Shown in pieces: positions 44,181 through 54,377 of a DNA stretch of 64,000 nt. Made by a program: the position numbers and the translations under genes. The notes under the pieces are model-generated. The model saw only the letters and a list, made by a program, of their open reading frames with translations. It had not been told where the DNA came from and did not search any database. This DNA comes from Strongyloides papillosus. Lineage: Eukaryota > Nematoda > Chromadorea > Rhabditida > Strongyloididae. How positions within the stretch are numbered: position 1 is the first letter of the stretch; each line of letters opens with the position of its first letter. The stretch lies in NCBI GenBank assembly GCA_005656395.1, contig SRSI01000055.1, positions 496,001-560,000 on the forward strand, in the 5' to 3' direction.

Positions 44181-46760
44181 GTGGTCAAAATGAATCCGGA
44201 TGAAGCCTTGAATGAACTGAAAGACCTGGGAAAAGCTAGGACCTTAGAGGACGTCATTAAGAAAGCAATTCCAGAGTGCCAGGTTGATGAGAATAAGAGA
44301 GGGAAAATCCTGCAAATAGTAAAACAACCACCATCAATTGAGGAAGTTGGAGAGATAATTGAAGAGGTTGGTGCTACGACGGAACCATGGTTAAGGGCTA
44401 GATTGATAAAGCCTTCACTTTACAAGGAGATAAAGAATATGCAATTAGATAAACAACTCTTCCAAATCCAAGAATTAGCCCTAGCCGCTTTAGCGATGAT
44501 TGGTGCCGATAATGATAGTAGAGAGGTAGTACAGTCCGCTGCATTAGCATGCCTAAGCAACACAGTTGATCAACTAAGAGCAAACCTATGGATACAAGGT
44601 GTCAATGAAAAATTAAAGGCCCCCAAAACCATCAAATTGGAAGAAAATAGACTTGAGGAAGGCCGACTTCTTTTGGTTGACGAAAAATTTATTGCAGATG
44701 TAAAGAGCTGCAATACACAGGTGGAGGAGCTCAAAGAACTTAAAAGAAAAAATGGTGAAGGTGGTAATGGGTTCTTAAAGAAACCAAAATATACCAACCA
44801 ACAACCCCCTATCAACATCAACATACCACCAATGAATGTCCCAGCACCACCACTCCCTCAAATGAATATACAACCACCACAAAATAATATAAGGTTAGTT
44901 GCTAATAAAAATGTTTTTCCCACAATTAAAAATTCTTCGCTATGGAGAAAGGTATTCACTGACAGTTGGTTGTTAGACACTGTCTATCTAGGCGCTTCTT
45001 GGGAGGTTATTAAACCTAATAAATTTGACTTAGGTGATTCTAGGATAGACCAAAAATATGTAGACGAGTTGTTACAATTAGGTTTTATTAGAGTAGCTGA
45101 GAATAAACCTAGTTTTGTCGCACCAATCTTTTTAGTAGATAAGAAAACAGGGGACAAAAGAGTAGTTTTTAATGCCAAAAAGATTAATGAGCATATCATA
45201 GTCCCCCATTTTAAATATAATGATATGAGAGAAGTCAAAAGAGCCATTATAAAAAATTGGTATGGCATAACAATAGACCTATCTAATGCCTACATGAGCA
45301 TCTCCCTTAAAGAAGAGATGAAGATATACACCCAATTTAGGGCAAATAACATTTTATATGAATACAATAGACTACCTTTTGGGATCTCTTATAGTCCTTA
45401 TTGCTACAGCAGACTTACTGACTATGTAGCAGGTTATTTTAGGGAAGAGTTTCCTGAACTGTTAATATTTAAATATTTAGATGACTGGTATATATTAGGC
45501 GAGGATAAAGATGACTTGAGAGAGAAAGGACGAGTTATCGTCCAACTTTTAGAAGAATTCAAATTCTCCGTAAACATTAATAAAAGTTCGTTAGAACCTT
45601 CTCATATTTGCGTATTTCTGGGCTACCAGTTAGATACATGGTCCTTTAGAATGTCGGCTACGAATTCTAAAGTAGAGAAGTTAAAGGCTACTTTAACTTC
45701 ACTAATAAATAATAATAAACCATCATTGAGAAATTTAGCCCAAGTTATTGGGATTTTAGAGAGCTTTAGTGTAATAAATAAAGAAATCCGTAATTACTTT
45801 ACGAGATTACAAATTAGATTAGGTGAGGGTCTTAAGAGGTACAATAACAATTACAATTATAAGATAAGTTTAGATAAGGATACTATAGAGGAGGTACAAT
45901 TAATATTACAAAATATTAACTACTTTATAAGTAATGAGATACGTTCTGACAGGTTAAAAATTCACTTCAGAACAGATAGCACACTAAGAGGTTTTGGCAT
46001 TCATTGCCTAACATATAACATAGATAGGAATGGTTTCTTCCCTCCCATTTTTGATGATAAGAGTATTAACTGGAAAGAAACATACGCTGTAGGTAAAATA
46101 ATCTCTTATTTCAAAGATCTCGTTAGAGATAAGGAAGTAATAGTGGAGAGTGATAACTTTACCACCGTAGCAACCCTAAACAAAAGAGCTAAAACTGTTG
46201 AGCTTAGTATTCTAGCTCAAGAAATTCATAGTAGTTTAAGAGCTCTTAATGCTTGTATAAAACTTTTTTATATTCCAGGAATATCCAATACCCAGGCAGA
46301 CCGTTTATCGCGTCAGGTAATAACTTCAGGAGACGCTATGTCACCAAAGGGTATAGAAGAAATCATAACTAACGATTTCCTTAAGAGAAAGGGTTACACT
46401 CTTGACATCCTTGACTTATGCGCCACCAAAGAGAATTTTAGGGGAAAGGCTTATATAAGCAGATTTTTTGAAAAAGAAGCTATTGGCACGGATATCTTTT
46501 GCCAAGATCTCTCATTTCTATCTAATAAATATATTTTATACTGTTTTCCTCCACCAATTATTGTTAGTTCGATTTTCCATTTTTTAATAAAAAATAATGT
46601 TGATGTATATCTTTTACTACCAAAATGGGAAAAACAACCATTTTATAGTCTACTTAACATATATAAAAATAAAATAGAAATAATTAAATATTTTGATAAT
46701 AATAATGAATGTATTTTACCAGGACGCCTTTTGCTAATTTTATTAAAAAGAACTTATTAA
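44181..46760 (+). CDS. DIRS gag-like/reverse transcriptase/RNase H polyprotein
   Basis: Single 859-aa ORF. Residues 1-240 form a gag-like region with a helical N-terminus and a Pro/Asn-rich linker (QPPININIPPMNVPAPPLPQ). The RT core covers about 265-480: APIFLVDKKTGDKRVVFNAK, ITIDLSNAYMSI (first Asp), LPFGISYSPY, and FKYLDDWYI with the catalytic YLDD at 432-435. A DIRS-type RNase H follows at about 590-710 (HFRTDSTLRGFG, ESDNFTTVATL, NTQADRLSR). The C-terminal ~130 residues (LDILDLCATKENF..., YCFPPPIIV, LLPKWEKQPFYSLL) match the region after RNase H in DIRS/Ngaro elements, related to a DAM-like methyltransferase. Frame is intact. It overlaps the longest reading of the recombinase ORF. Confidence 0.94.
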   Translation: MVKMNPDEALNELKDLGKARTLEDVIKKAIPECQVDENKRGKILQIVKQPPSIEEVGEIIEEVGATTEPWLRARLIKPSLYKEIKNMQLDKQLFQIQELALAALAMIGADNDSREVVQSAALACLSNTVDQLRANLWIQGVNEKLKAPKTIKLEENRLEEGRLLLVDEKFIADVKSCNTQVEELKELKRKNGEGGNGFLKKPKYTNQQPPININIPPMNVPAPPLPQMNIQPPQNNIRLVANKNVFPTIKNSSLWRKVFTDSWLLDTVYLGASWEVIKPNKFDLGDSRIDQKYVDELLQLGFIRVAENKPSFVAPIFLVDKKTGDKRVVFNAKKINEHIIVPHFKYNDMREVKRAIIKNWYGITIDLSNAYMSISLKEEMKIYTQFRANNILYEYNRLPFGISYSPYCYSRLTDYVAGYFREEFPELLIFKYLDDWYILGEDKDDLREKGRVIVQLLEEFKFSVNINKSSLEPSHICVFLGYQLDTWSFRMSATNSKVEKLKATLTSLINNNKPSLRNLAQVIGILESFSVINKEIRNYFTRLQIRLGEGLKRYNNNYNYKISLDKDTIEEVQLILQNINYFISNEIRSDRLKIHFRTDSTLRGFGIHCLTYNIDRNGFFPPIFDDKSINWKETYAVGKIISYFKDLVRDKEVIVESDNFTTVATLNKRAKTVELSILAQEIHSSLRALNACIKLFYIPGISNTQADRLSRQVITSGDAMSPKGIEEIITNDFLKRKGYTLDILDLCATKENFRGKAYISRFFEKEAIGTDIFCQDLSFLSNKYILYCFPPPIIVSSIFHFLIKNNVDVYLLLPKWEKQPFYSLLNIYKNKIEIIKYFDNNNECILPGRLLLILLKRTY

Positions 46761-46771
46761 AATGTGGACTA

Positions 46772-47713
46772 ATGGAGGAGTGCGTAGACACAATAATAAA
46801 AAAGCTCGCACAGTCCACTAGAGCAGCATACGAATCAAAATTTAAAAAATTTATAAATTTCTGTATACAAAATGGTTACGAGTACGAAACACCCAATATG
46901 CAAGCAATCGTCAATTTCCTCCACACAGCAGAAGAATCGGGTAACTCACTAAATTTAAGTAAATCAGCAATCTTCTCGGCATACAAACTTAGTAACATTA
47001 AACTACCAGAAGAACTTTCAAATACAGTTGAAAATCTTCTAAAAGGAAGAGCCAGAGAGAGAGGAAGTACCCAACCAGACACCACAATCTGGAACATTAA
47101 AGAACTTTTGGATTATATAAGAGCTGATGAAGGTACTGATATTCAAAACGTCATAAAAAGAACACTTACCTTGGTCGCGATCACATCTGGAAATAGAGTC
47201 TCAGAAATTCACCAAATGAAAATAAGTAAAATGAAGGATCAAGGTAATAAATTGGTATTCCAATTGGGCATCACCAAAACTAAAGGTCTTGACGGCATTT
47301 TTCAAGAACTGGAGATAGTCAATTATGAGAAAGAACCCAAGATCTCTCCCTACACAAATATAAAAAACTACATAGAAGCCTCCAAACAGTTTAGAGATGA
47401 AATACTAATAATGGAAGAAAAGGACAACTTATGGATATCATCAGTAAGGCCCATTAAAGCCTTATCCTCACAAAGAATTTCCAAGTTGATAAAACACTAT
47501 ATCCAAGAAGCAGGCATAACAACAAGAACTCACAACACTAGGAAGGCCGCTGTTTCGGCTGCCGCTTGGGCCAACATGAAAGTTCAAGACATTATAAAGG
47601 CTATAGAATGGAAGGATGAAAAAATGTTTAGGGAGGTTTATTACAAAGAGTCAAAAAAGGAGATTTTAGCTAAAACAATCCTCTCTAGTAACTATGAAGA
47701 AGATAAAGAATAA
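46772..47713 (+). CDS. DIRS tyrosine recombinase
   Basis: 313 aa from the ATG at 46772, twelve bases after the RT stop. The open frame extends up to 46709 and overlaps the RT ORF in another frame, so coupled translation is possible. The N-terminal core-binding helix bundle (KLAQSTRAAYESKFKKFINF) precedes the catalytic domain. Arg sits in TSGNRVSEIHQMK (about residue 143), H-x-x-R in THNTRKAAVSAAAW (about 254-257) and the nucleophile Tyr in FREVYYKES (about 288-289), completing the R-H-R-Y set. The enzyme would integrate the circular DNA intermediate at a short identical sequence (known for the family). Confidence 0.93.
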   Translation: MEECVDTIIKKLAQSTRAAYESKFKKFINFCIQNGYEYETPNMQAIVNFLHTAEESGNSLNLSKSAIFSAYKLSNIKLPEELSNTVENLLKGRARERGSTQPDTTIWNIKELLDYIRADEGTDIQNVIKRTLTLVAITSGNRVSEIHQMKISKMKDQGNKLVFQLGITKTKGLDGIFQELEIVNYEKEPKISPYTNIKNYIEASKQFRDEILIMEEKDNLWISSVRPIKALSSQRISKLIKHYIQEAGITTRTHNTRKAAVSAAAWANMKVQDIIKAIEWKDEKMFREVYYKESKKEILAKTILSSNYEEDKE

Positions 47714-47889
47714 TCTTTATTAATTTTACTACTACTATTTCTATTATTAGATTTATACTACATTCAAATTTAGTAGCTGTATCGTCTACTTAATCATTCA
47801 AATTTATTTTTCACTTATTTTTCCATTACTTAAGGGTTAATTTAATAAAGTTTATGATTAAACCAGGTACAGATATAGAAATGGCCAAG

Positions 47890-48052
47890 AAGGCAAATTT
47901 GTGTATTACTAATATAAATTATTGCGAATTATAATTGCTCAATAATACGAGCGATACTTGAAGAATTCTGTAAGGATGTAAGACTGAAAGAAGTCTTCAA
48001 GGATCGCGAAGTATTATTATAATTATAAGAGCAATAATTTATATTAGTAATA
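47890..48052 (+). repeat. DIRS internal complementary region
   Basis: 47890-47936 is the exact reverse complement of the left terminus (43989-44035). 47932-48052 is the exact reverse complement of the right terminus (48200-48320). The two segments overlap by five bases (TAATT), the reverse complement of the AATTA that begins and ends the element. This is the splint expected to restore both ends during circle formation in DIRS replication. Confidence 0.93.
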
Positions 48053-48085
48053 AACTACCCGCCCAATTTCAATCCCACCCATGGC

Positions 48086-48320
48086 CAAAAAACTGATTAT
48101 GTAAAAAAGAAGATGTCTTAACTCAAAATAGTACCAAAAGACATCGTTATAAGACGCGACTAACGGGTAAAATAGGCAATTGTATAAGGCAAATTTGTGT
48201 ATTACTAATATAAATTATTGCTCTTATAATTATAATAATACTTCGCGATCCTTGAAGACTTCTTTCAGTCTTACATCCTTACAGAATTCTTCAAGTATCG
48301 CTCGTATTATTGAGCAATTA
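48086..48320 (+). repeat. DIRS right inverted terminal repeat with extension
   Basis: 48086-48221 inverts 44000-44135 without mismatch. The remaining ~99 bp to 48320 are unique to the right end but complementary to the internal region at 47932-48031. The last five bases, AATTA (48316-48320), equal the first five of the left end. Confidence 0.93.
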
Positions 48321-48329
48321 AAAAAATAT

Positions 48330-49260
48330 CGTTTTTTCATAATCCTTTTTAAATTCAATCGATTTTTTAAAATTATATATAAAAATATGTATTTTTTCTT
48401 ACTCAAGGGACTGAATAAATTTAGACATTTGTGGCCAGAATTGGGCAAATTATTTTTAAAAAGCATCCTTTTTTACCACTTTTTTAAATTTTTATACAGA
48501 AAACAATTTTTTTTTAAAATCCATAAAATGAATTGTATTAAATAACATTAGAAAATATGTAATAATACCACTACAATAAGAAGAAAACATAATATCAATA
48601 ATATTTATTATAAACTGGTCAAATTATATTCCTAAGAGTGGTGACCATTTTAGAATAATTAACATTTAAATAGTTATTACTTAATGAAAAATTTAATAAA
48701 AAAAAGATTCTTTTATAAATCACAGACTAACTTATAAATGAGAGTTTAACTAAGCTTGTTGATCAGAAATGAGAAAAGTTATGCTAATTTAAGTATTTAT
48801 TTTCTCACTGTTTTTTCATAAAATTTAATTTTTTCTCCGGTGTAGTATTCTATTAACGTGTTCGATTTTCTTAAACGATTAATCAAACGATTTATTTTTT
48901 TCTTACTTTAATGCGTAAGAAAAGTCTCAAAATTTTTGTTTGACAAGTTGTCAAATTATTTAAAAAATATCTCTTTTTTGAACACATTTTAGTCAAGTTT
49001 TGTTTCTAAAAAACATTTATAGAAGTAAATCAAATAGGATGTTCTAGCCCATTTGTAAGGCGTAATTTCTGAATAATGTTAAAGCATAGTTTTAAAAAAA
49101 ATTGTAATTCAGTCATCTTATGGACTAATGAGTGGCAGTAGACTTAAAAATTCAAAATTGAATGGATTGAAAGGTTGAATTAATCTATGTAGAAGCATGT
49201 CTTCTTTCTGTTTTAACAGAATGTAGGAAGAAACACAAAAAAATATGCATAAATTTATAG
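48330..49260 (+). repeat. R repeat, unit 1
   Basis: Member of the dispersed R family. Landmarks: TTTTTTCATAATCC, TTTTTTCTTACTCAAGGGACTGAATAAATTTAGACATTTGTGGCC, GTGGTGACCATTTTA, AAATGAGAGTTTAACTAAG, AAAATTTAATTTTTTCTCCGG, GGATTGAAAGGTTGAATTAAT and the end motif GAAGCATGTCTTC. It starts directly beside the DIRS right edge. The chance ORFs on both strands here are not conserved in other copies. Confidence 0.72.
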
Positions 49261-49982
49261 AAAATGTAATAATTTGTCTCACCTAAAAAAATCAAACCTT
49301 TCTAACAGCTGTAAAATTTTATTACATTTCATAGTGATTAATAAAAGAATTAAAAATCAAAAGATTGCTAATTTTGCAAATTCCAAAATACTTTTTAAGT
49401 TTTCAAAACTGGATTATAAAGGGTGTTATCATGTGCTACCAATTGTTCCGGAAGGCTATAAATGGCAAAAAAGAAAATAAGAGTTGCTTAGAAGATATCT
49501 CCTAACATATTAATTCATAATCCATTGAATATATCGCCTGTTTCATAGATATTGTGTTGTTTACTAAATAAAGTTTTTAGAATTTTGTTGTTTATAATTT
49601 TATCTTAATTACTACAGAAAGATATAACAAATTATTAAAGTTTGTTTTTTTATTGTTGTGTGTATTAACTACACACTTTGTTAAAATATTGTTTTAATAA
49701 TTTTTTTAAAAAATGTAGTAATTTAAACAGCAGATCATTGAAAAATATGTTTAAATTAGTTATTATTTGTTTTAAACTAAATAAATTGGTTTTTAAAATA
49801 AACTTATATTTGTAAAACTAAAAAAATGTATTTGAAATTTCAGAGTCTATGCATTAACTTTATAATATTCAAAAAGAATTCATATTATAAAACGAAATAT
49901 TTGTAAAAAATTGTTTATTAAAAGTTGTAATTCAATATTACTATAATATATAAAGAATTGCTTCCATCTAAATTATTGGGAA

Positions 49983-50542
49983 ATGATGAAGCAATTAAAT
50001 ATATTTTTTATTTTATCTATTATATTTTATATTTTAATTATATCTAAATGCTTCAAAATTACTTGTGTTGGAAAGCATCAAAAAAAAGGTCCATGCTATA
50101 TTTTTATAAATCCCTATGGAAATACTTTTAGAAGCATTATTTTAAAAGAACTATTCCAACTTTCTTATTATCTATATTATAAAGTTGATATGATGGTAAG
50201 GGAATCATGTCATCGTCCTAGCAGATTAGGAGATGCAAATGATTATCTCAGAAAAAAACTGACTCATATGGATATAGTAAGTTAAATCTTTAATTTACAG
50301 TTTATTTGCTTTAGCTAAATATTTGTTACAAACTTAATATATACAAAAAATGTTATCCAAGAACATATATTATGTTGTCTCCGAAACTAAGGAAAAAAAA
50401 TGAATGTCAAGGTAGTTTTATAATTTTATAATTTACATTTTCTCCAGAATATAAGGGTTTGTTTGACCATAGTTTACATAAAGGCAATCTTGAATTACGT
50501 ATGCCACAATTAAGAAGGTCTAATTCAATGATTTTATTCTGA
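49983..50542 (+). CDS. Small secreted cysteine protein, unit 2
   Basis: Exons 49983-50276, 50315-50411 and 50448-50542, introns 38 and 36 bp; 161 aa, or 160 from the second ATG, which matches the unit 1 start. Signal peptide about 1-22. Conserved blocks with unit 1: CFK.TCVGK, the GPCYIFINPYG segment, YYKVDMMVRESC, LGDANDYLRKK, exon 2 LNICYKLNIYKKC and MLSPKLRKKNEC, exon 3 LELRMPQLRRS. All cysteines match unit 1. The same intron phases (0 and 1) in both copies strongly support the model. Function unknown. Confidence 0.78.
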
Positions 50543-51186
50543 AAAAGATCGTTTAAAATATAGATATTAAATTAATTAAAATGAAAAAATATGAGAAAAC
50601 TTTTAATAATATAATTATTACTTATCAAAAAATTCAGAGAATTTTTTTATATTTTTTTATCACTATAATTTATTGATTACTACAAAATCCAAAAATAATT
50701 GTATAATATACAATAATTTTTCCAATATGATATAATTTTCATATTGTTTTTATTAAATTTGTAAAATATTTTTTGTGAAAACAAAATAAAGTTAGACTTT
50801 CAATTATTTCTAATTTTCAAAAACAATGTAAAGTTAAAAAATTTATTAAATATTTTTAAACTGACTTTAAAAAAATTACCGACTATAGTGAATCACTATA
50901 ATGTTTTTTTTAGAAGTTTAGATCTAATTTTTCTTGACTAGAGATAAAGAAGAATATTACTCTATCGATACATCGTCGATCATAACCATCATAGGAATCA
51001 ATATAGTTATGATCAATGATTAAATGTTTCGAAAAATAAAAAAAAACGTACAAGCCTTATGCATTATGTACTGCTGTAAAAAATTAAGTTTATTAATTTT
51101 AAAGACATATCAAAAAGAGGCACTAAAAAATAAACAGTTTTAATAAAAGTTATATCTAATTATCTATGTAATTTATCATAACATAT

Positions 51187-52332
51187 TTAATCTTCTATTT
51201 TTGTTACATTACTTTCAAGAAGTTCTTTAATATGTTGATTGTACGCACCTTCAACATATAATTTAACATTATTATCTATAGCTTTGCAATTCGCTTGAAA
51301 AGACTTATCATAATCCCATAATTTCAAAAAATCAGAACCTTTACACTTTTTTTTATTAGCTAAAAATCTTCCTTTAAATACGATTTTTTGTTTTCTAATT
51401 TCTTCTTGTTTCCAAGCATGATGAAATAAATCATCATTACAAAATTTCCAATCAGAAAGCCAACCATCTCTTGCCCACCTCTTTTTAGATAATTTTCTAA
51501 CTATTTTTATCTTTCCTCCTTCATATGTATGATAATTAATATCATTTGGAGTTTCATCCATTAAATTTAAAACATATCTCATACATGAAACAAATAGCAT
51601 ATTTTCGTCAAATCCTACTGCATAATTGTATATTTTCATACATTGTAGATATTTGTTACGGTATTTTACAGTTCCCATGAAATCAACAAAAACTGGTTGA
51701 AGAGCAACATTATCTCTACCATTATTTGTTTTAGGCATTTTATATTCATAATCAGCAAAATATTTTAAGAAGCTTCTGGTGTATAATGTATTTCTTATAA
51801 TATAACTTCCTGCCATTATTTCATAATTAAATGTTCTATCATAAAAAAGAATATCTTCTCCATCTTTTGGAAGGTAATTCTCTAATCTGTGTACTGGGTT
51901 AACTACACCAATATCACCATCAATAAATACAATGTATTTTATTTCGTTTTTATATTTTTGTGCATAATTAGCAACTATACAATGCCTACGAAACATAAAA
52001 TCTTCATAATGACAGTTATAACTAAATTCTGGAACTTTTTCTTGACGTAATATTACAAAAGTATAATTGTAATGCCAGGAATAACATTTAACAGTTTCTA
52101 TTGCTTGTTCGTAATTACTTTCTGAGTCACTTTCAATTACCATAACAATGGCAATTTGATGTGATTGTAATATATCTTCCACTAAATTATTATTAATTGT
52201 ATTAACATTGTCGAGATTGTCATATCTATCATAATATATTTCATCAAAAATAGTACTCATCGTTAGATATAATATTGAAAATATCAACAAAATTAAAAAA
52301 AATATTAATAAATGACGAATAAACGATTTCAT
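51187..52332 (-). CDS. DUF273 glycosyltransferase-like type II membrane protein, unit 2
   Basis: Single exon, 381 aa. Short cytoplasmic basic start (MKSFIRH), signal anchor at about 8-28, lumenal domain. Conserved DUF273 blocks: VKCYSWHYNYTFVILRQEKV, DFMFRRHCIVANYAQKY, IKYIVFIDGDIGVVNP with an Asp-x-Asp at 138-140, DGEDILFYDRTFNYEIMAGS, a GRDNVALQ segment, MKIYNYA, CMRYVLNLMDETPND, RWARDGWLSDWKFC and LFHHAWK. The DGD motif and topology suggest a Golgi GT-A-type glycosyltransferase binding a nucleotide sugar through metal; no DUF273 activity is known to me. The C-terminal ~60 residues vary between paralogues. Confidence 0.88.
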   Translation of the reverse strand: MKSFIRHLLIFFLILLIFSILYLTMSTIFDEIYYDRYDNLDNVNTINNNLVEDILQSHQIAIVMVIESDSESNYEQAIETVKCYSWHYNYTFVILRQEKVPEFSYNCHYEDFMFRRHCIVANYAQKYKNEIKYIVFIDGDIGVVNPVHRLENYLPKDGEDILFYDRTFNYEIMAGSYIIRNTLYTRSFLKYFADYEYKMPKTNNGRDNVALQPVFVDFMGTVKYRNKYLQCMKIYNYAVGFDENMLFVSCMRYVLNLMDETPNDINYHTYEGGKIKIVRKLSKKRWARDGWLSDWKFCNDDLFHHAWKQEEIRKQKIVFKGRFLANKKKCKGSDFLKLWDYDKSFQANCKAIDNNVKLYVEGAYNQHIKELLESNVTKIED

Positions 52333-52429
52333 AGTTTAGAATATTTACAATAATGTTTTTTAAAACAATTCTATTTATCTTCTCGTATAATCTTATTTAA
52401 AATAAATTCTATAATAAAAAAAAATTGTC

Positions 52430-53620
52430 TTTCTCAAAACTCTTTCAAATCTAACCCGTATTAAGGAAATATATACAAAAGATGTGTTTTTTTCAAATGA
52501 AAGGATAAAAAATAGTTTTAAATAGTCTATGCAATGGTTGGTAAAGTTATTTTTAAAAATATCTTTATTGTGGTCATTTTTTTGTGTGATTTTAAGTCAT
52601 AAATTACATTCTTCAAACTTCATTAAAGTTTTAGGTTTGTAATTTTATTGAAACGTACGATTCATCAATAGGAGTTAACATAATAATATTTAGATTGATT
52701 AATAACTGGGCAAGTTATGGACCAGAGAGTGGTTACAATTTTTTTAGTAAAAATATTCTAATAGGATGTGTTTTGAAGAATGAAAAAAAGTCATCGGAAT
52801 AAATGGTTTTGGTCTATTTATTAAAATTTAAAAATTTTTTTAATTATGTACAAAAGCCCAGACGAAACGTTTTAAAGGTTAATGTATTGCGAATTTTAAT
52901 AAAAGTGTACAGAAAAAAATGACACCCAAATAAATCACAATACCTTATTTATATTTAAGATTAAAAAATGATCTTGTAATATGTTGGGTTAAACAAGAAA
53001 GACTATTGAACGAATGTAGTACCATAAAATTCTGTATAGTATAAAAAAATCACTAACGTCTGAAATAGTAGCGTATTTTTTAAAACACCTTGTGGATTAC
53101 AGTTTAACATAAAAATGAGGGTCTAACAAAATTTATTGATTATTAGTCAGAAAAGTTATGGTAATTTAAGTGTCAATTTTTCATTATTTTTCATTAAAGT
53201 CTAACTTCGTCTTCAGCATAATATTTTTTAAATTTGTTCAATTTTTATAATTAAATAATCTATATAACGTTTTTTATCTTTATGTAGAAGAAGGATCTAA
53301 AAGTTTTAGTCTAAAATTATTTAAGTTATTTTTAAATAATATCTCCTTTTTGAACACTTTTAAGTATAATATTGTCACTTAGATAACTATTCTAAGAGTA
53401 AATGAAATAGGATGATCTACAATCCATTAGAAAGGTGTAGTTTCAAAGTAGTGCTTAATCATAGTGTTAAAGAAAATGATCACAAATTAGTCAACTTGTT
53501 GACTAACGAGTGATAATGGATTTTATTTAGAAATTCAAAGTAGAATAGGTTGAAAAGTTAAAAAAGGCATACGCAGGTATGGCCTTCGAGTAGTTTTGTA
53601 AAATATTAAAAGAAACACAA
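52430..53620 (+). repeat. R repeat, unit 2
   Basis: Longer (about 1.2 kb), apparently because ~300 bp of extra AT-rich sequence lies near 52760-53030. Landmarks: CTCAAAACTCTTTCAAATC, ACAAAAGATGTGTTTTTTTCAA, AAAAATGAGGGTCTAACAAAATTTATTGAT, GAATAGGTTGAAAAGTT and the end motif GCAGGTATGGCCTTCGAG. Confidence 0.65.
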
Positions 53621-54377
53621 AAAACATACATAAATTTTTATAAAATGTATTAATTTGTCCACTTAAAAGAATAACATTTTCAAGTAGGTGAAAAATTTTA
53701 TTACATTTCATAAAGACTAATTAAAAGTTAAAAATTAAAGATCAAAAGATCTTTAGAAGTGCAAATCCGAGATATTTTTAAATTTTCAAAAAATAAGTTT
53801 CAGAGATCGTGATTATGTACTATCTGTGCTGACAAAAGGTTGTAATTAGCCAAGATGAAAATAAAAGTTTCTAGGTAAATATTACCTAACATGGTAATTC
53901 AGTAATCATATTTCTTATTTTACTTCTTGTTCAATATTGTTTATTAAGTAGAATCTTTAGAAGTAGTTCCGTTGTTTATAATTCTATCTTTATCAAAACA
54001 CTGGAGGCTTAACAGATTTGTTAAGATTTTTTTTTTGTTTTCGTTTATTAACCGTATACTTTGCTTAGATTTTTTTTTAGAGAATGCGTCATAATGTTTC
54101 CAAAAAATATGTTTAATTAAATAGTTGATCACTGAAGAATATGTTTAAATTAAACGTCGTTTGTCCTGAATTAAGCAAATTGGTGTTTAAAATGAAATTG
54201 TATGTAAAAATAGCAAAAATGTATTCAAAATCTCAGAGATTAATAATTAATTTATAATATTTAACTAGGGTCGATATTATAAAATAAAATGTTTGTAAAA
54301 AATTATTTATTTAAAGTTCTTGTTTAATATTTATATAATATATATAAGAGTAATTCTAAAAAAATTATCGGTAAATA

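Larger units (their letters stand above)
43989..48320 (+). mobile_element. Complete DIRS-type tyrosine-recombinase retrotransposon
   Basis: 4332 bp. It has inverted terminal repeats (136 bp perfect, 44000-44135 versus 48086-48221), a right-end extension to 48320, and an internal complementary region (47890-48052) in which left-end and right-end sequences are joined. The two long ORFs are a gag-like/RT/RNase H/methyltransferase-like protein and a tyrosine recombinase. Neither integrase nor LTRs are present. This is the DIRS-1 architecture, thought to replicate through a circular intermediate and integrate by recombinase without a target duplication (known for the group). Both ORFs are open and the terminal repeats identical, so the copy is young and possibly active. 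Base composition is less AT-rich than the surroundings. Confidence 0.95.
41167..49659. repeat. Tandem array unit 1 (interrupted by DIRS element)
   Basis: Unit boundary taken at the GTGTATTAACTACACA landmark. Order: promoter segment, small secreted gene (+), DUF273 pseudogene (-), R repeat. Net of the 4332-bp DIRS insertion the unit is about 4.16 kb. Gene-free stretches inside it (42050-42774 and the R flank) are AT-rich and homologous to the other units. Confidence 0.9.
49660..54041. repeat. Tandem array unit 2
   Basis: About 4.38 kb: small secreted gene (intact), DUF273 gene (intact), R repeat. The only unit in which both genes read through. Gene-free parts (50543-51186 and 53621-54041) are AT-rich and homologous to units 1, 3 and 4. 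Confidence 0.9.

Noticed and set aside
44398..45268. Minus-strand ORFs within the DIRS RT gene
   Set aside because: Shadows of the 859-residue ORF; composition follows the antisense of coding sequence.
48180..48545. Overlapping ORFs on both strands at the DIRS right end
   Set aside because: They cross from the terminal repeat into the R repeat and are not conserved in other R copies.
49274..49480. 68-codon plus ORF after the unit 1 R repeat
   Set aside because: The homologous segments in units 2-4 (about 53660, 58510 and 62690) contain stops and indels out of frame, so it is not a conserved gene.
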